Source of the DNA: Macrosoma leucophasiata
Taxonomy: Eukaryota; Arthropoda; Insecta; Lepidoptera; Hedylidae
Assembly (NCBI GenBank): GCA_036365455.1
Contig: JAWQUS010000022.1
Location: forward strand, 3,224,001 to 3,288,000
DNA: 64,000 nucleotides
Direction of reading: 5' to 3'
Shown: one piece after another, positions 48,256 through 60,284 of the stretch
Layout of the letters: every line of letters begins with the position of its first letter
Position numbering within the stretch: position 1 is the first letter of the stretch
The notes under the pieces: generated by a model
The model's database searches: none
What the model saw: the letters and a program-made list of their open reading frames with translations, nothing else
What the model was told of the DNA's origin: nothing
Position numbers and translations under genes: made by a program

Positions 48256-48467
48256 CTCAAAAACTAAACTTTAAGACGCAACATAAATGGTCGCAATCGA
48301 GCTAGATCTAAAATATGGAAGTAACTTTTCTCATCAGAAATCCAGATGACGTGCAGGGCTGGTCATGATTACAGGCGTTCTGATACGCCAAGGGTTCACT
48401 AGCTCTTGGACAATATTGTATTTTCCATAATATAGTGACACTAGGTAAAAGAAGAAGAAGACTTTCT

Positions 48468-48764
48468 ACTGGTGGTAGAGCTCCAGTGACGGAGCTCGCA
48501 GGCGTAGGCACCACCGCATTACCTAATATACTTGCCGTTAAATGGGAGTGTTCAGCACTATCGTGTTCCGGTCAGGTGGTAATGTACGGCTCTGTAATTT
48601 CCGGCACAGAGGCATAACACCTAAGGCCTCAGGAGTGGCAGCGCATTTGCATTTTGACCTCTGGTCATTGTGTGGGTGTCTATAGGCTGCAGTCATCACT
48701 TAACATCAATGTGAACTGCACGCTTGTTTGCCACTTTTATAACATAAAAAAAAAAAAAAAAAAA
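48468..48764 (+). repeat. SINE-A copy
   Basis: CTGGTGGTAGAGCTCCAGTG to a 19-base A-run. Confidence 0.93.
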
Positions 48765-49137
48765 TAACACTTGAATGATACAGTCGTGAGAACCTGCGAC
48801 ACATTAAATTTATCTGACAAGTTACTTTCAATGCATTCATAAAACTATATATACATAATAATCTAATTAAAAAAAAATAATAAACGAATAGGAGAAAAAA
48901 AAAATAACAAAACGAACACATACTCGACGTGCATACAGATTTGCAAAAGAAAAAATAAAACAAACTTAAGAAGCAGTGTCTCACGGCTGCACCAAATAGA
49001 TTCCAGTTCAGCATAAGTCATGCCGAAGCCCGACGCTGGTTTTCAACTGGAAGCTATTTGGTGACTTACGGATGTCAGTCTGTATTAAACAATGAAATAT
49101 TATACTTAAATACATATAATAAATAATAATAATGGCA
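48765..49137. other. AT-rich, nothing recognised
   Basis: An A-rich reverse frame with many hydrophobic residues exists near 48706-49014, but it overlaps SINE sequence and is judged spurious. Confidence 0.4.
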
Positions 49138-49486
49138 ACCCATTATACGTCCCACTGCTGGGCACGAGTCTCTCCCCTTTTTTGGGGGGAGGCCTGGAGC
49201 TTTCTCCACCACGCTGCTCCAATGCGGATTGGTGGAGGTGGGTGGGTTAGTGGCCAACCCGCTGTCGGATGTTTTCAAACCGCCCATTAGGCCTCCGACA
49301 AGGTTTAACGACTGCTATCCATCGATAGCAACCGGGACCGACGGCTTAACGTACCCTCCGAAGCACGGAAACGCGCATTTTAATTTGCCACTAGCGGTCA
49401 CCCATCACACTACCCGACCGCGCCCTTAGTGCTTAACCGAGCAGATCGCTTACGATCTGCACCAGCCGCTGGGCCATGCGCGCTTC
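49138..49486 (-). repeat. 5S-rRNA-derived SINE, copy 2
   Basis: Reverse complement of the copy at 41844, from the LINE-like tail CGTCCCACTGCTGGGCACGA to the 5S-like part CGGTCACCCATCACACTACC and GCTGGGCCATGCGCGCTTC. Confidence 0.87.
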
Positions 49487-49489
49487 ACT

Positions 49490-50355
49490 TAGATACATAC
49501 ATAGAGCAAATAACTTAAATCTACTTATTTGCTGAATCTGTAACTGATACGTTTCCAGTTAGTTGTTTTCTCATGCAAATTGTATTATAATATGTAATAC
49601 AACTCCATGTAATCGTGCTTAAAAGTGTTTAGTTCATTAAACTGTTCATAAATAGCTGTAAGGTCGGACGAATAGTTTTTTATTAGTGCGTATTTGTTAA
49701 GAATTTGCTGTCAATCAGTTATCACGTAAATTAACGGAATATTTACAAAGATATTTTTTAATATTTCGTTTAAATTTTTAGGTTATGTGAAAAGTGCTTA
49801 TTTAAAACAAGGTATAGATCTTTTGATCACCGACAACTTTGCGGTTTAACTTTTTAGATGGGACTCGTAGTTTTGCCGGAAATAATATTATAAAATACAA
49901 GTACCTTATTCACTTCCCTACATCAGAGCGCGAGTATTTTTTTCCTTTTACAAACATAATCTGTCTGTCTGTTTGCGATAAACTCAAAAACATATATTTT
50001 AAGGCGTTTTTGACATGCTCCATGTCAAAAACGCCAAATCAATTTAATTTAACCGGCTGTTTGTTCCCTGTGTACATAGTTAGATATTTTGAATTTAGCT
50101 TTAGCATTGACCCACAAGTCTAGCCTTTTACGGAGACCTAAATCTGGCAAATAAAAAGTAACCTTTGTGTAACCTTGGGTTAAAAAAAGCCGTAATTAAA
50201 CGTACTAATTATTACTCATAGTTTTGATTTAATTGATGCAAAAAACGTGGCGTGAAAATAGGTTGGGACAGTCATGGTTGGTTTACTGTTGCTCTTGGTA
50301 TAGTCAGATTACTATGAATTGGGAAGTTAGAAAGAAAGAAACTTTTATTTTACAC
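49490..50355. other. No recognised feature
   Basis: AT-rich. A 94-residue frame at 49839 has no recognisable motif. GACATGCTCCATGTCA near 50010 is a short palindrome. Confidence 0.35.
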
Positions 50356-50359
50356 CACC

Positions 50360-50640
50360 TGACCCGGCAAACTTCGTATTGCCTCACAATGAAATAATGT
50401 GTCAAAGGTTTGATAGATACGGACTATTTGTGTAAGAAAATGAAATTAAATGTAGAGATTTACCCGCAGTAAAAAGTAGCCTAAATTATGGCCTGGACAA
50501 AGGGACAAAAGGACAGACAAAAAAATTAAAAATCATAGATAAGTGTTCTAATACTATTTTAACATCGCCCCCAATTGGATTTTCGTAAATATATACAATG
50601 TACAGACACGCGGGTTTAACTGTTTTATTATATGTATAGA
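50360..50640 (+). repeat. Repeat Q copy 2, shortened
   Basis: GACCCGGCAAACTTCGTATT...TTGATAGATACGGACTATTT, then an unrelated GTAGAGATTTACCCGCAG segment of another dispersed repeat. Confidence 0.6.
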
Positions 50641-50679
50641 TACAGCGAGACATTTAAAACAGACATAAAAAATTGCTTA

Positions 50680-51280
50680 CATTGAGCAACATGGACCACC
50701 GGCCGCGGCGGACCGGAGGAAAGTAGCCATTCTAGCCATAGCGTTTATTACCCATGCAATATACTGGTGGTAGAGCTCCAGTGACGGAGCTCGCGGGCGT
50801 GGGCACCACCGCATTACCTAATATACTTGCCGTTGAATGGTAGTGTTCAGCACTATCGTGTTCCGGTCAGGTGGTAATGTACGGCCCTGTAATTTCCGGC
50901 ACAGAGGCATAACACCTTAGGCCTAAGGAGTGGTAACGCATCTGCATTTTGATCGTGGTCTTTGTGTGGGTGTTTATAGGCTGAAGTCATCACTTAACAT
51001 CAATGTGAACTGCATGCTTGTTTGCCACTTCGATAACATAAAAAAAAAATGCAAAAAGTCTGTAATTTTTTGCGATGGGAAATATGTGTGATACACACAC
51101 AGTACAGAAATCGTCTATTACTACGAAATTCACACCTTGACTTCAACAAAAAACATAAATAATTTTACGTACACATTTAAACATCTAGGCGACAGGCGTA
51201 GGAACATTTGTGCTTCTGTACTTTGACAGTAGGGAAAGCCTGCGTATGGGTACTCCCCTCCGGTCCGGTAGTCATCTATG
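50680..51280 (+). mobile_element. MITE B copy split by SINE-A
   Basis: Left part to 50762 and right part from 51050 join across a SINE-A. The flanks ATTGCTTA / GTTGCTTA (50672-50679, 51281-51288) differ at one of eight positions, fitting an aged 8-bp duplication. Confidence 0.83.
50763..51049 (+). repeat. SINE-A copy inside MITE B
   Basis: Full length from CTGGTGGTAGAGCTCCAGTG to CATAAAAAAAA; the flanks share TGCAA. Confidence 0.92.
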
Positions 51281-51329
51281 GTTGCTTACAATAAACAAAA
51301 AAAAAGACAATACAATTTATATAATGACT

Positions 51330-51600
51330 AGCTGACCCGGCAAACATCATATTGCCTCACAATGAAATAATGTGTCAAAGGTTCGATAGATACGGACTAT
51401 TTGTATGGAAAAATGAAATTGGAGTTTTTACTATTTCCCTTCACTTTCTTCATATTTTCTTACCTTTTAAACCTTTTTGGACTTCCAAAAATCATTCAAT
51501 ACCGAAATTAGCGAAATCGGTCCAGCCGTTCTAGAGTTTTAGCAAGACTAATGAACAGCAATTGATTTTTATATATATAGATAGATAGATTATATACCTA
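51330..51600 (+). repeat. Repeat Q copy 3
   Basis: AGCTGACCCGGCAAACATCA to TTATATATATAGATAGATAG. Confidence 0.72.
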
Positions 51601-51604
51601 CACG

Positions 51605-51890
51605 AACCTAATGTGTCTCTCACGGGTACGTCAAATTATAATGTCCTCCAGACCGAATTCTGGCCACGGCGGCCAATCTCAACGGACACTAGCCAACTGC
51701 GCGGGAGATATTATAGTGCACAAGTGTATGTTCAAACATAACTGCACTCTATTCCCTCACTCTCATAGCCCGATGGGAAGGCAATCCGACACGAGCGGAA
51801 TGAGATCGGGCGCAGGACCAACGGCTTTTACGTCATCTCCGAGGCACGGGTGCCAGACCCCAGGCTGTTACTAGGAATTGCCTCAACGAA
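51605..51890 (+). repeat. Dispersed repeat (TCGGGCGCAGGACCAACGGC)
   Basis: GGCGGCCAATCTCAACGGAC, ACACGAGCGGAATGAGATCG and TTTTACGTCATCTCCGAGGC match a repeat pattern common in Lepidoptera (family knowledge); one copy here. Confidence 0.5.
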
Positions 51891-51924
51891 AAACCTAAAA
51901 ATAGATTCATCTATATTTATAACA

Positions 51925-52250
51925 ATAAATAAAATTGGACTGTCTGTTTGTAATATAAAAATAACCGCTTTTTACTAAATGCTTATGTACCTACCTATAC
52001 ACGGTACATATGCCAAAACAACACTTTTTACAATGTTTGTCTGTCTATCTGTCTGTCTGTTTGTTCCCGCTAATCTCGGGAACGGCTTTACCGATTTTTA
52101 CGGGACTTCCACTGGCACATAGCTTATGTAATAAGGAGTAACTTAGGCTTCTTTTATACTAGCTGCGCTCACGACTTCGTCCGGGTAGATACTGAACAAT
52201 CATAAATTCTCACGCGGACGAAGTCGCGGGCACAGCTAGTAGGTAAAATA
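51925..52250 (-). repeat. Repeat O, copy 3
   Basis: Reverse copy: ACGGTACATATGCCAAAACA, GTTTGTTCCCGCTAATCTCG, CACGCGGACGAAGTCGCGGG. Confidence 0.75.
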
Positions 52251-52496
52251 TATCTCTAGCTAATCCAAACTAACTGTCACAAAATTAGACAATATCAATC
52301 TATTTAATCGGCAATCAGTACGAAGCTGGTGAAGTAATAAATTATGCTTGATCTACGAGTTCTATATTACGGTCAAGGTAATGTTTGCTAAATGCTACAA
52401 TATGTCAATTGAATGAAAGTGATATGTAATTGATGTAGAAAACAAATAATTTATTAAGTTCTCATGCTTTGCTGACGACTTTTAGAAGGAGACTTG

Positions 52497-52740
52497 TAGC
52501 GTCCACTACATTAAGGCGCCAACTAGTGGAATACAATGAAACCTCACAGTACTTGTCTAGTACGGTAGATGGCGTGCATTCGAATTACATCGCACATGCG
52601 AAGATTTCTCAAGAGTTGGCATATATACAACTTCCCAACGTCAATCGTTGGGCCGCGGCCCGCCAGGCGCTACCACCTCGCCTGGTTGGAGGATCCTCCC
52701 TTTCGCCGGAGGAACATTTCCACCCGTTCCTCCACAGACT
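52497..52740 (+). repeat. Repeat N, long copy
   Basis: TGTAGCGTCCACTACATTAA, GATGGCGTGCATTCGAATTA, GTTGGCATATATACAACTTC, CCACCTCGCCTGGTTGGAGG. It ends at the MITE D at 52751. LTR-like but unproven. Confidence 0.55.
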
Positions 52741-52750
52741 TCACAGGCTA

Positions 52751-52942
52751 TTACACGACACGGTATTCAGCGTCCGGCAGAAAGGGTGGGCGTGGCCTCA
52801 CCCCGGATTGCCGCTTATTACACTATCCGGTCTCAGTACAAATACACGGGCCACTCCGGTCGCCCTAATTAGGACCCTAACTCCCTAAATGTTATTACAC
52901 TACCTTGACCCTTGCTATCGGACCCTGAATGCCGTGCCGTGT
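52751..52942. mobile_element. Tc1/mariner-type MITE D, complete
   Basis: TTACACGACACGGTATTCAG at the left and its near complement at the right (GCCGTGCCGTGTAA), flanked by TA on both sides. Confidence 0.85.
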
Positions 52943-52974
52943 AATAAGTCCTTTTGGCTTATAGAGGATCTATA

Positions 52975-53150
52975 GAGCGTTATCTCTTTTGAATTTTACT
53001 TATGTGACGTTTGTCAACCATATTGATCAAGGTTTGACCAACACCGGACTATCAGTGCTTACGTAGGCAGTGTGCAGCAGAGATAACACTCTACGAAGTC
53101 GAAACTAGCCGATTGTCTCTTTCGTAGGCTCGATGTGCAATATTTTTTGC
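52975..53150. repeat. Repeat T copy
   Basis: GCGTTATCTCTTTTGAATTT to TAGCCGATTGTCTCTTTCGT. Confidence 0.65.
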
Positions 53151-53164
53151 ATTAGCTGCTAGTC

Positions 53165-53739
53165 TTTTTTTATGTAATGGAAGTTGAAAACAAGCAAGCA
53201 GTTCACATTGATGTTAAGTGAAGTGAAGACTGTAGACTGTAGACATATTGCGATGCCCCATAGAAGGGTCCCATGTACCTACTTAACTACTGATGTAAGT
53301 GTTATATGTATAAGACCTTTAATGTAATGTATATGTACATGTTAGCAATTAATAAATTGATTGATTGATTGATTGACTATGGACCCACACAAAGACCAAG
53401 GTTAAAATGCGGATACGTTACCACTCCTGAGGCCTAAGGTGTAATGCCTCTGTGCCAGAAATTACAGTGTCGTAGATTACCACCTGACCGGAACACGATA
53501 GTGCTGAACACTACCAATTAGCGGCAAGTATATTAGGTAATGCGGTGGTGCCTACGCCCGCGAGCTCCATCACTGGAGCTCTACTACCAGTTTAATGTTT
53601 GTGTGATTGCGCCGTTTCAACGTTTTGTACGTAGTTTCCATACCGCTGATATTACTGAACACAACCATTTAGCGGCAAGTTTAATAGGTAATGTGGTAGC
53701 CTACGCCCGCGAGCTCTGTCACTGAAGCTCTACCACTAG
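53165..53739 (-). repeat. SINE-A with a 175-base insertion, MITE E scrap and a second SINE-A head
   Basis: The SINE body is interrupted at about 53217-53390 by sequence ending in ATTGATTGATTGATTGA. The head ends at 53590. 53592-53650 is a MITE E end (GTACGTAGTTTCCATAC) and 53652-53739 another reverse SINE-A head. Confidence 0.75.
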
Positions 53740-53847
53740 TAAAATTCTCTGTCTATATTTTTTATGTCCCTAAATGATAAGGTCATTTAGGAAAATTAAA
53801 AATAGATTTCAGCCGATTCTCATACAGGATCTATGAAATATACAAAC

Positions 53848-54373
53848 AAAAGGAGATGTTGCGAGCTCGGCTCTAGTTCGTACACGTCCTCAAAAAATGG
53901 GTAAATTAAAGAAGAATCCGAATAAAATACAATTAATTTATGCAAGAATTTAATGTAGAGTAACTACCACATTTAATTCAAACGATTTTATCATTTTCAA
54001 CCATATTCCACATGGCGGCGATACAGCCGACGCTTCTTTAAATTGGAAATCGATTAGTTTAAGTTCTTAGTATTAACACATGAAATCGATTTCGATAGTA
54101 TTTAGAAAATATTCATTTTTGCTTCAAGTACTTTATAATCAAAAAAACAATAAAAAAAATGAAAATGTCAAAATGACATCGCCCGCCATATTCGCCATGT
54201 TGGTTTGAGTTGCAATTCTAATAATAATACTGCAAATAATATTTCGTAACTGCAAACAAAGCTAAATAAGTGAAAATATGCAGTAATAAACGTTTTTAAA
54301 TTGATTTTGCCTGTTAATGATATTGTGTACAATACATGGCCGGAGGTCCATACATTTTTGCAACATCTCCTTT
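53848..54373 (+). mobile_element. MITE C copy 2
   Basis: AAAGGAGATGTTGCGAGCTC to TTTGCAACATCTCCTTT. About 40 bases (AATCGATTAGTTTAAGTTCT) are present here but absent in copy 1. Confidence 0.85.
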
Positions 54374-54374
54374 C

Positions 54375-54690
54375 ATAATGATAGGTCTAGCCGTTTCGAA
54401 GGAGTATTGTTCACTACGAGAATTTTATAATTATGTACCTACAAGTAAATAATTTTAATAGCAGGCTATAAATATAAATAACCAGATACAGCTTAATTCG
54501 AGCAATACCCACATTACTATTCTATAATCATAATTTCTATAAATATCTGCAATTATATGCTTAAAATAAAACAGAATGTAATTTTTATTTTTTCAATATG
54601 GCGTTTGACATTATTTTGAAAACGGAATGTTGTGTAACAGGAAATGGTTCCAATTTGGTATTGCGGCAGTCAAAAATAAGTGATACAATT
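54375..54690. other. AT-rich, nothing recognised
   Basis: No frame or repeat match seen. Confidence 0.35.
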
Positions 54691-54696
54691 ACGCTC

Positions 54697-55095
54697 GGGG
54701 TTTTGGCGGGAACCTTGAAAGAGGCGTATGGTGCTCTTATTTTATTTAATTTTCTTGGTGTATTTTTAAGTTATATTGGATAAAGTTGGTGGCATTTTGT
54801 TTGATATAAGTTTATTACAGTGCCCGTGTATAGTGAAATAGAATAACAGTGCGAAAACACGACCTTTCAGGTTGCCTCCAAAACTTCATTGTAAATGTTC
54901 TGGTAAAGTAGCCATCGCTTTACTCGAATAACTTGATTGTAACTCACTTGACTGACATATTGTACTTGATAACTTATATACTTAATACTTACATATTATA
55001 CTTGATGACTATATTATACTCACTTTTACGCTGTTTAAATAAATACGGAATATCGTTTTACTTGACACTAGCAATATGCGTAATAGCGATGACTT
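54697..55095 (+). repeat. Family X copy
   Basis: GGGTTTTGGCGGGAACCTTG to GCGTAATAGCGATGACTTAA; the poly(A) is not clear. Confidence 0.85.
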
Positions 55096-55177
55096 AAAAC
55101 TGCAGACTTGTTTTCCTTGTAGGGGTAAGTAAAGGAGACAGGCCAATTGCCAACAAGTAGGGGAATAGAGGGGTTGG

Positions 55178-55444
55178 TATCAGAATCAGAAATTAATTTA
55201 TTCATTTAAGGTGACAGGCACCTCTTATGACACGTCAAAAACAAACAAAATAAATTAAAGTGAATAACAATTTTTTTTTATGTCTGAACGTTGACAAGAC
55301 AAGCAAACGGACCACCTGATGGAAAGTGGTCCAGTCGGTGAGGGTGGAACTTCTCCCTTGGGCGGGTAGTACGGTGTAGGAAAAGAGACGGTGGCACCAT
55401 GTCAAACAGTTCAGCAGAGCACTCACCGTTGTAGAGACGGTATT
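55178..55444 (-). pseudogene. LINE (CR1/Jockey-like) 3' part, internally deleted
   Basis: The reverse strand reads ECSAELFDMVPPSLFLH then TRPREKFHPHRLD, followed directly by the LINE 3' untranslated region (GGTGACAGGCACCTCTTATG in reverse). It links that untranslated region to the protein segment. Confidence 0.75.
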
Positions 55445-55733
55445 ACTGGTGGTAGAGCACCAATGACGGAGCTCGAGGGCGTAGGCACCACCGCATTACC
55501 TAATATACTTGCCGCTAAATGGTAGTGTTCATCACTATCGTGTTCCGGTCAGGTGGTAATGTACGGCTCTGTAATTTCCGGCACAGAGGCATAACACCTA
55601 ATGCCTCAGGAGTGGCAGCGCATCTGCATTTTGACGTCTGGTCATTGTGTGGGTGTCTATAGGCTGCAGTCATCACATGACATCAATGTAAACTGCACGC
55701 TTGTATGCCACTTTTATTACATAAAAAAAAAAA
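55445..55733 (+). repeat. SINE-A copy
   Basis: From CTGGTGGTAGAGCACCAATG to TTATTACATAAAAAAAAAAA. Confidence 0.92.
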
Positions 55734-55734
55734 T

Positions 55735-56300
55735 CTATCTGCCGCCAAATAGTAGTGTTCAACACTATCGTATTCCGGTTAGATGGATGGTATGGCCAGC
55801 TAATAACTACGAGTATCACAGAGTCGTAACAACTTAGGTCTCAGGGGTGCCAACGCAACTGCATTTTGATCTCTATTTTTATTTTTAAAAGAGCCGACTG
55901 AGTTTTTTCCGGCAAGTTTTTCTCAGATCATATTGGCCTTTGGAACTTTGCCGGTGAATGACAAAGAATGACTCTTTTTCTTTTCTTTTTACTCTTTGTT
56001 ATCAGTTTGTAAAGGGGAAGAGAGTCATTCTACTGATATACTTTTTACATTAGTTTATGACATTTAGTTTTATCTTAGTGATATTCTTGACTTTACATAT
56101 ATTTTTTGTCTTGTTTGACATGTATATCAATTGTTATTCGCTTTAATTTATTTTGTTTGTTTTTGACGTGTCATAAGAGGTGCCTGTCACCCTAAATGAA
56201 TAAATGAGTTTCTGATTCTAGTATTTGTGTAGATAGGCTGCAGTCATCATTTAACATCAATGTGAGCTGTATGCTGGTTTACCACCTTCTTATCAAAAGA
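55735..56300 (+). repeat. Old SINE-A split by a LINE 3' end
   Basis: 55735-55877 (ATCTGCCGCCAAATAGTAGT to GCATTTTGATCTCT) and 56223-56300 (GTGTAGATAGGCTGCAGTCA) are one old SINE-A. The LINE 3' end between (55878-56222) ends AAATGAATAAATGAGTTTCT. Confidence 0.78.
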
Positions 56301-56317
56301 ACCTTCCTCATTTACAA

Positions 56318-56522
56318 AACTAGCGGCCCGCCCCGGCTTCGCGCTTTTGCAATGCAATGTTACTTGCCCTCTCCTATTCATCTAAGCGTGATGTTATATA
56401 GCCTAAAGCTTTCCTCGATTAAAAGGCTATCTAACACTGAAAGAATTTCAAATCGGATTAGTAGTTCCTGAGATTAGCGCGTTCAAGCAAACAAGCAAAC
56501 TATTCAGCTTTATATATTATTA
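56318..56522 (+). repeat. Repeat R copy
   Basis: CTAGCGGCCCGCCCCGGCTT, TCTAAGCGTGATGTTATATA, TTCAGCTTTATATATTATTA. Between 56522 and 56925 nothing is recognised, except that AACGTA...GTTTATGAATAAGGGGG at 56540-56690 is a loose palindrome. Confidence 0.6.
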
Positions 56523-56949
56523 AGTACAGATTAACCCTCTTATTCATAAACGTACATTAGATACGTTTTAGCAATAGAATGCTTTGTCTTTGTCAATTGC
56601 ATTGTCAAATGTGCAGGATAGAAAAAGACAAAGGAGAGATTAGCAACACTTTAGCTAAAATACGTTTATGAATAAGGGGGTTAGTATCGATTTATAGAGG
56701 TATCTTTATTATTAAAAATAATTTGGATTTATTGAAACTAGTTTTCAAGTTGCAACATAATTAAATAAAAAATACCTGGTACGTTAAAAATAACACAACA
56801 GTTAATTCATGGACATTCTTACTATAAATATAAGTAGGAAGTAAAGAAACTATTTTTATCTCACGAAGAATTTTAATCGTGGTACCTAAGGTGTGAACTT
56901 TTTCAATTTATGGACTTACACGACACGGTATTCAGGGTACTATAGCAAG

Positions 56950-57251
56950 TGTAAAAGCGACTTCTTTACGATATTCAATAAACTGAAAAGTCTATTATAT
57001 CGGTTGCCTAACTAGCATAGTTGGTAATAGATGGCGCTACTGCTACCATAAAGCAAGGCAATAAATGCGAAGGAAAGATTTGACAAATCGGGCAGGACTT
57101 CAGTAGCTCAATTGGAAGAGCGGCTGGACTAGATTCCCAGTAGGCCGCGAGTTCGAGTCTCGCCTGAAGTCAAAATTTTCTTTCCATTTTTCTTTAAAAT
57201 AAAATATATTTCACAAGCATGTGTTGATGCGAAATAATATAAAAACAATTA
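56950..57251 (+). repeat. SINE-T copy 3, cleanest, 11-bp duplication
   Basis: Flanks ACTATAGCAAG (56939-56949, 57252-57262). The tRNA-like block is at 57097-57170. This copy has no inverted 5' extension, so it probably shows the unit structure. Confidence 0.9.
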
Positions 57252-57278
57252 CTATAGCAAGGGTCAGGGTAGTGTAAC

Positions 57279-57570
57279 ATAGAGCAACGCGGCCCACCGG
57301 TCGCGGCGGACCGGAGGGGAGTAGCCATAGCGTGTATTACCGATGCGAAACAGTCTGTCATTTTTTGCGGGTTGAAATGCGTCCGACACACACACATACT
57401 ACAAAAATCGTCTATTACTTCGAAACTTACACCTTGACTTTAACAAAATATAGAAACAATTTCACGCACACATTTCAACATCTAGGCGACAGGTATAGGC
57501 CCATTTGGGCTTGTACTTTGACAGAGGGGAAAGCTTGCATATGGCTACTCCCCTCCGGTGTTGCTCTATG
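57279..57570 (+). mobile_element. MITE B, complete, exact 8-bp duplication
   Basis: Element 292 bases, starting CATAGAGCAACGCGGCCC and ending GTTGCTCTATG, between TAGTGTAA (57271-57278) and TAGTGTAA (57571-57578). The 8-bp duplication places the family in hAT or P-like superfamilies. Confidence 0.92.
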
Positions 57571-57759
57571 TAGTGTAATAATATTAAGGGAGTTAGGGCC
57601 CTAATTAGGGCGGCCGGAGCGGCCCGGTCAGCTTAACTACACACAGTACAAATATGAACAGTATGGAAACTACGTACAAACGCTCGAGTAGCGAGTGACT
57701 CGGAGCTGCAGCATCGCGAGAACCGCTTAGGGGCCTCGTTGATGCGCATGTTTGTACTA

Positions 57760-58400
57760 TTTTGTCTGTCTGTTTGTTCCCGCCAATCTCGGGAACGGCT
57801 TTACCGATTTTGATGGGACTTTCAATGGCAGATAAAATAAACTAAGATAGCCTTTATTTACCCTAAATAACAATAAAAAGTTACAAAATTGATTATATTA
57901 AGAGATATTTATATTTTTGTATTATTCGGGCACCCATGACTGGTAAAAGGCCTCCTCCATGCATAGCCATGTGCTACGATCCTGAGCCATCCGAGTCCAG
58001 GTAGCACCTGCTGCCTCCGCTATGTCGTCGCTCCATCTTTTCTTTGGTCGCCCTACCGATCGTAATTTGTCGCGTGGGTACCAAGGGACAATATTTGCAC
58101 TCCATCTCTGGTCTTGCGTATGCGCGATATGGCCCATTTCCATTTTAGTTTGCAGAGCATTTTTACTGGGTCTATTATTTTCGTTTTCTCTCGTATCTCT
58201 GCGTTTTTAACTCTATCGTTAAGTTAAGTTAAGTTTGAGTCCCTAGCATGGAGTGAGACCTAGCACTGGCAGATAGCTTATGTAATAAGGAGTAACTTAG
58301 GCTACTTTTATACTAGCTGCGCCCACGACTTCGTCCGGGTAGATACTGAACAATCATAAATTATCACGCGGACGAAGTCGCGGGCACAGCTATTTCAAAA
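57760..58400 (-). repeat. Repeat O split by a LINE fragment
   Basis: 57760-57834 and 58267-58400 are one reverse repeat O; the insertion duplicated TGGCAGATA. Confidence 0.8.
57835..58266 (-). pseudogene. LINE C-terminus and 3' end, 9-bp duplication
   Basis: Reverse frame: LQTKMEMGHIAHTQDQRWS, KLRSVGRPKKRWSDDIAEA and TWTRMAQDRSTWLCMEEAFY. The 3' end is AATAAAGGCTATCTTAG. Flanks TGGCAGATA (57826-57834, 58267-58275). RTE/Proto2-like by sequence pattern. Confidence 0.85.
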
Positions 58401-58744
58401 TAAAAATAATATTACACTTTTTTATCTTTCGTTATCAGTTAAAACCCAGAAGTGTATTGGTTGATAATGCTTAATCCAATTAAACGCATAAGTATAAATA
58501 AATAAATGAATACTAAGTACAATATGTACATATTATATTATAATTTCTCGCGTTGTACTTGGCAATTTTTTTAAACCTTATAAGGGATCTGGATCTCAAA
58601 AGGAAAATCCAATAAAAATGACAAGTTTGAAAGAGTAATTTAAGTTTTTATAGCTCGTTAAGAGAAACATCTACAGCAAAACTATAGGTCTAATGCAGAT
58701 GCGTTGCCACCTCTGAGACCTAAGCTGATATGTCTTTAAGACAG

Positions 58745-59030
58745 GTTTTTTTTTATGTTATGGAAGTGGCAAACAAGCATGCAGTTCACATTGATGTTAA
58801 GTGATTACTGTAGCTTATAGACACACACAAAAAGACCAAGGCCAAAATGTAAATGCGTTACCACTACTAAGGCCTAAGGTGTTATGCCTCTGTGTCGGAA
58901 ATCACAGGGCCGTACATTACCATCTGACCAGAACACGATAGTGCTGAACACTACCATTTAGCGGCAAGTATATAAGTTAATGCGGTGGTGTCTACGCCCG
59001 CGAGCTCCATCACTGGAGCTCTACCACCAG
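58745..59030 (-). repeat. SINE-A copy
   Basis: Full length in reverse, TTTTTTTTTATGTTATGGAA to CACTGGAGCTCTACCACCAG. Confidence 0.92.
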
Positions 59031-59280
59031 TAAAAAAGTTCAGTTTAGTTAATACGGGGAAATAGAAAGGAGACGTTGCAAAATGTATGGAGCTTGGGCC
59101 CGCATCATGTACACTATATTGAGAGATGAAGCATAAAATACTAAATCATTTTCAGCTATTCAAATCGTTTATTAAATCTTCAATAATAATTAATTGTCGT
59201 TAGTATGTTTCGAAAACAAGAATGTCATAGTTGCGATATGGCAACATATTACTGACATACATTTAACATTTAACATTTTA

Positions 59281-59572
59281 CTGGTGGTAGAGCTCCAGTG
59301 ACGGAGCTCGCGGGCGTAGGCACCACCGCATTACCTGATTTACTTGCCGCTAAATGGTAGTGTTCAGCACTATCGTGTTCCGGTCAGGTGGTAATGTACG
59401 GCCCTGTAATTTCCGGCACAGAGGCATAACACCTTAGGCCTCAGGAGTGGTAACGCATCTGCATTTTGACCTTGGTCTTTGTGTGGGTGTCTATAGGCTG
59501 CAGTCATCACTTAACATCAATGTGAACTGCACGCTTGTTTACCACTTCCATTACATAAAAAAAAAAAAAAAA
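59281..59572 (+). repeat. SINE-A copy
   Basis: Near consensus, with an 18-base A-run at its end. Confidence 0.94.
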
Positions 59573-59574
59573 TT

Positions 59575-60280
59575 ACGTAAAATAAATATTTCCGACAAAA
59601 AAACAACGATTCTAATTATTTTTTGAGTATTTTTCCATGATTCTGCGTATTTTTCTCTATCTTTTGATGTAGTGTACAAGATGCGGGACCAACCTGGAAC
59701 TTCTCCTTTGTTGGATCAACGAATTATAAGTACTTAATCAGTGGAAATTTCCATCCAACAAATAATGTCACGGCTAAATCAGCTTGGACCTTAACACGTC
59801 ATTCATTTTTCGAATTTGAATTTTTAAAAACACGTTTTTTAATTTTTGGAGGCCAATGCACAGACGTCCAAGTATACCATCTAATTTTATGAATCGATCA
59901 AACGTTTCAAATTGAATAGGAAATGTTTTTTTAGCTTGAGACTTTAAAAAAAAAGTCCTATATATAATTATTATGATATTATTTCCTTAGTCTTTATCTA
60001 ACTCAATCCATCACTTTGTTAGGAAATTGAACCAATAATTACTTGTCATTGACTTGCTGGGTTGTTAATAAGAAAGAATTGTTATCTAATATCCGTTATG
60101 AAAATCAATGTAATTTTTTGTCTTAGGAAAGTGATAAATAAACAGTTAACGTTTATGGTAAGTACAGATCTACATAAAAAATAAAAATTTCAAAGTACCT
60201 AGATGCGTTGCTTTACCTGAAGCCTAAGGTGTTTTTACTCTGTGGTAAAAAAGAGAATGATACTGTTCCAAAAAAGATTA
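59575..60280. other. AT-rich, nothing recognised
   Basis: Small scraps of SINE-A (60190-60245) only. Confidence 0.35.
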
Positions 60281-60284
60281 GATT

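Larger units (their letters stand above)
56926..57747. mobile_element. MITE D remnant holding SINE-T, MITE B and half of MITE E
   Basis: TTACACGACACGGTATTCAG opens a MITE D whose body (GGTCAGGGTAGTG, GGGCCCTAATTAGGGCGGCC) is cut by SINE-T (56950-57251) and MITE B (57279-57570). It runs into half a MITE E (57645-57747) without its right end. Confidence 0.8.

Noticed and set aside
48706..49014. A reverse-strand membrane protein, possibly the signal exon of the mannosidase
   Set aside because: The frame is caused by A/T runs and overlaps the SINE-A tail; no donor in a suitable phase was found.
49839..50123. A 94-residue frame as a gene
   Set aside because: No recognisable motif, AT-driven composition and no splice or repeat context that supports it.
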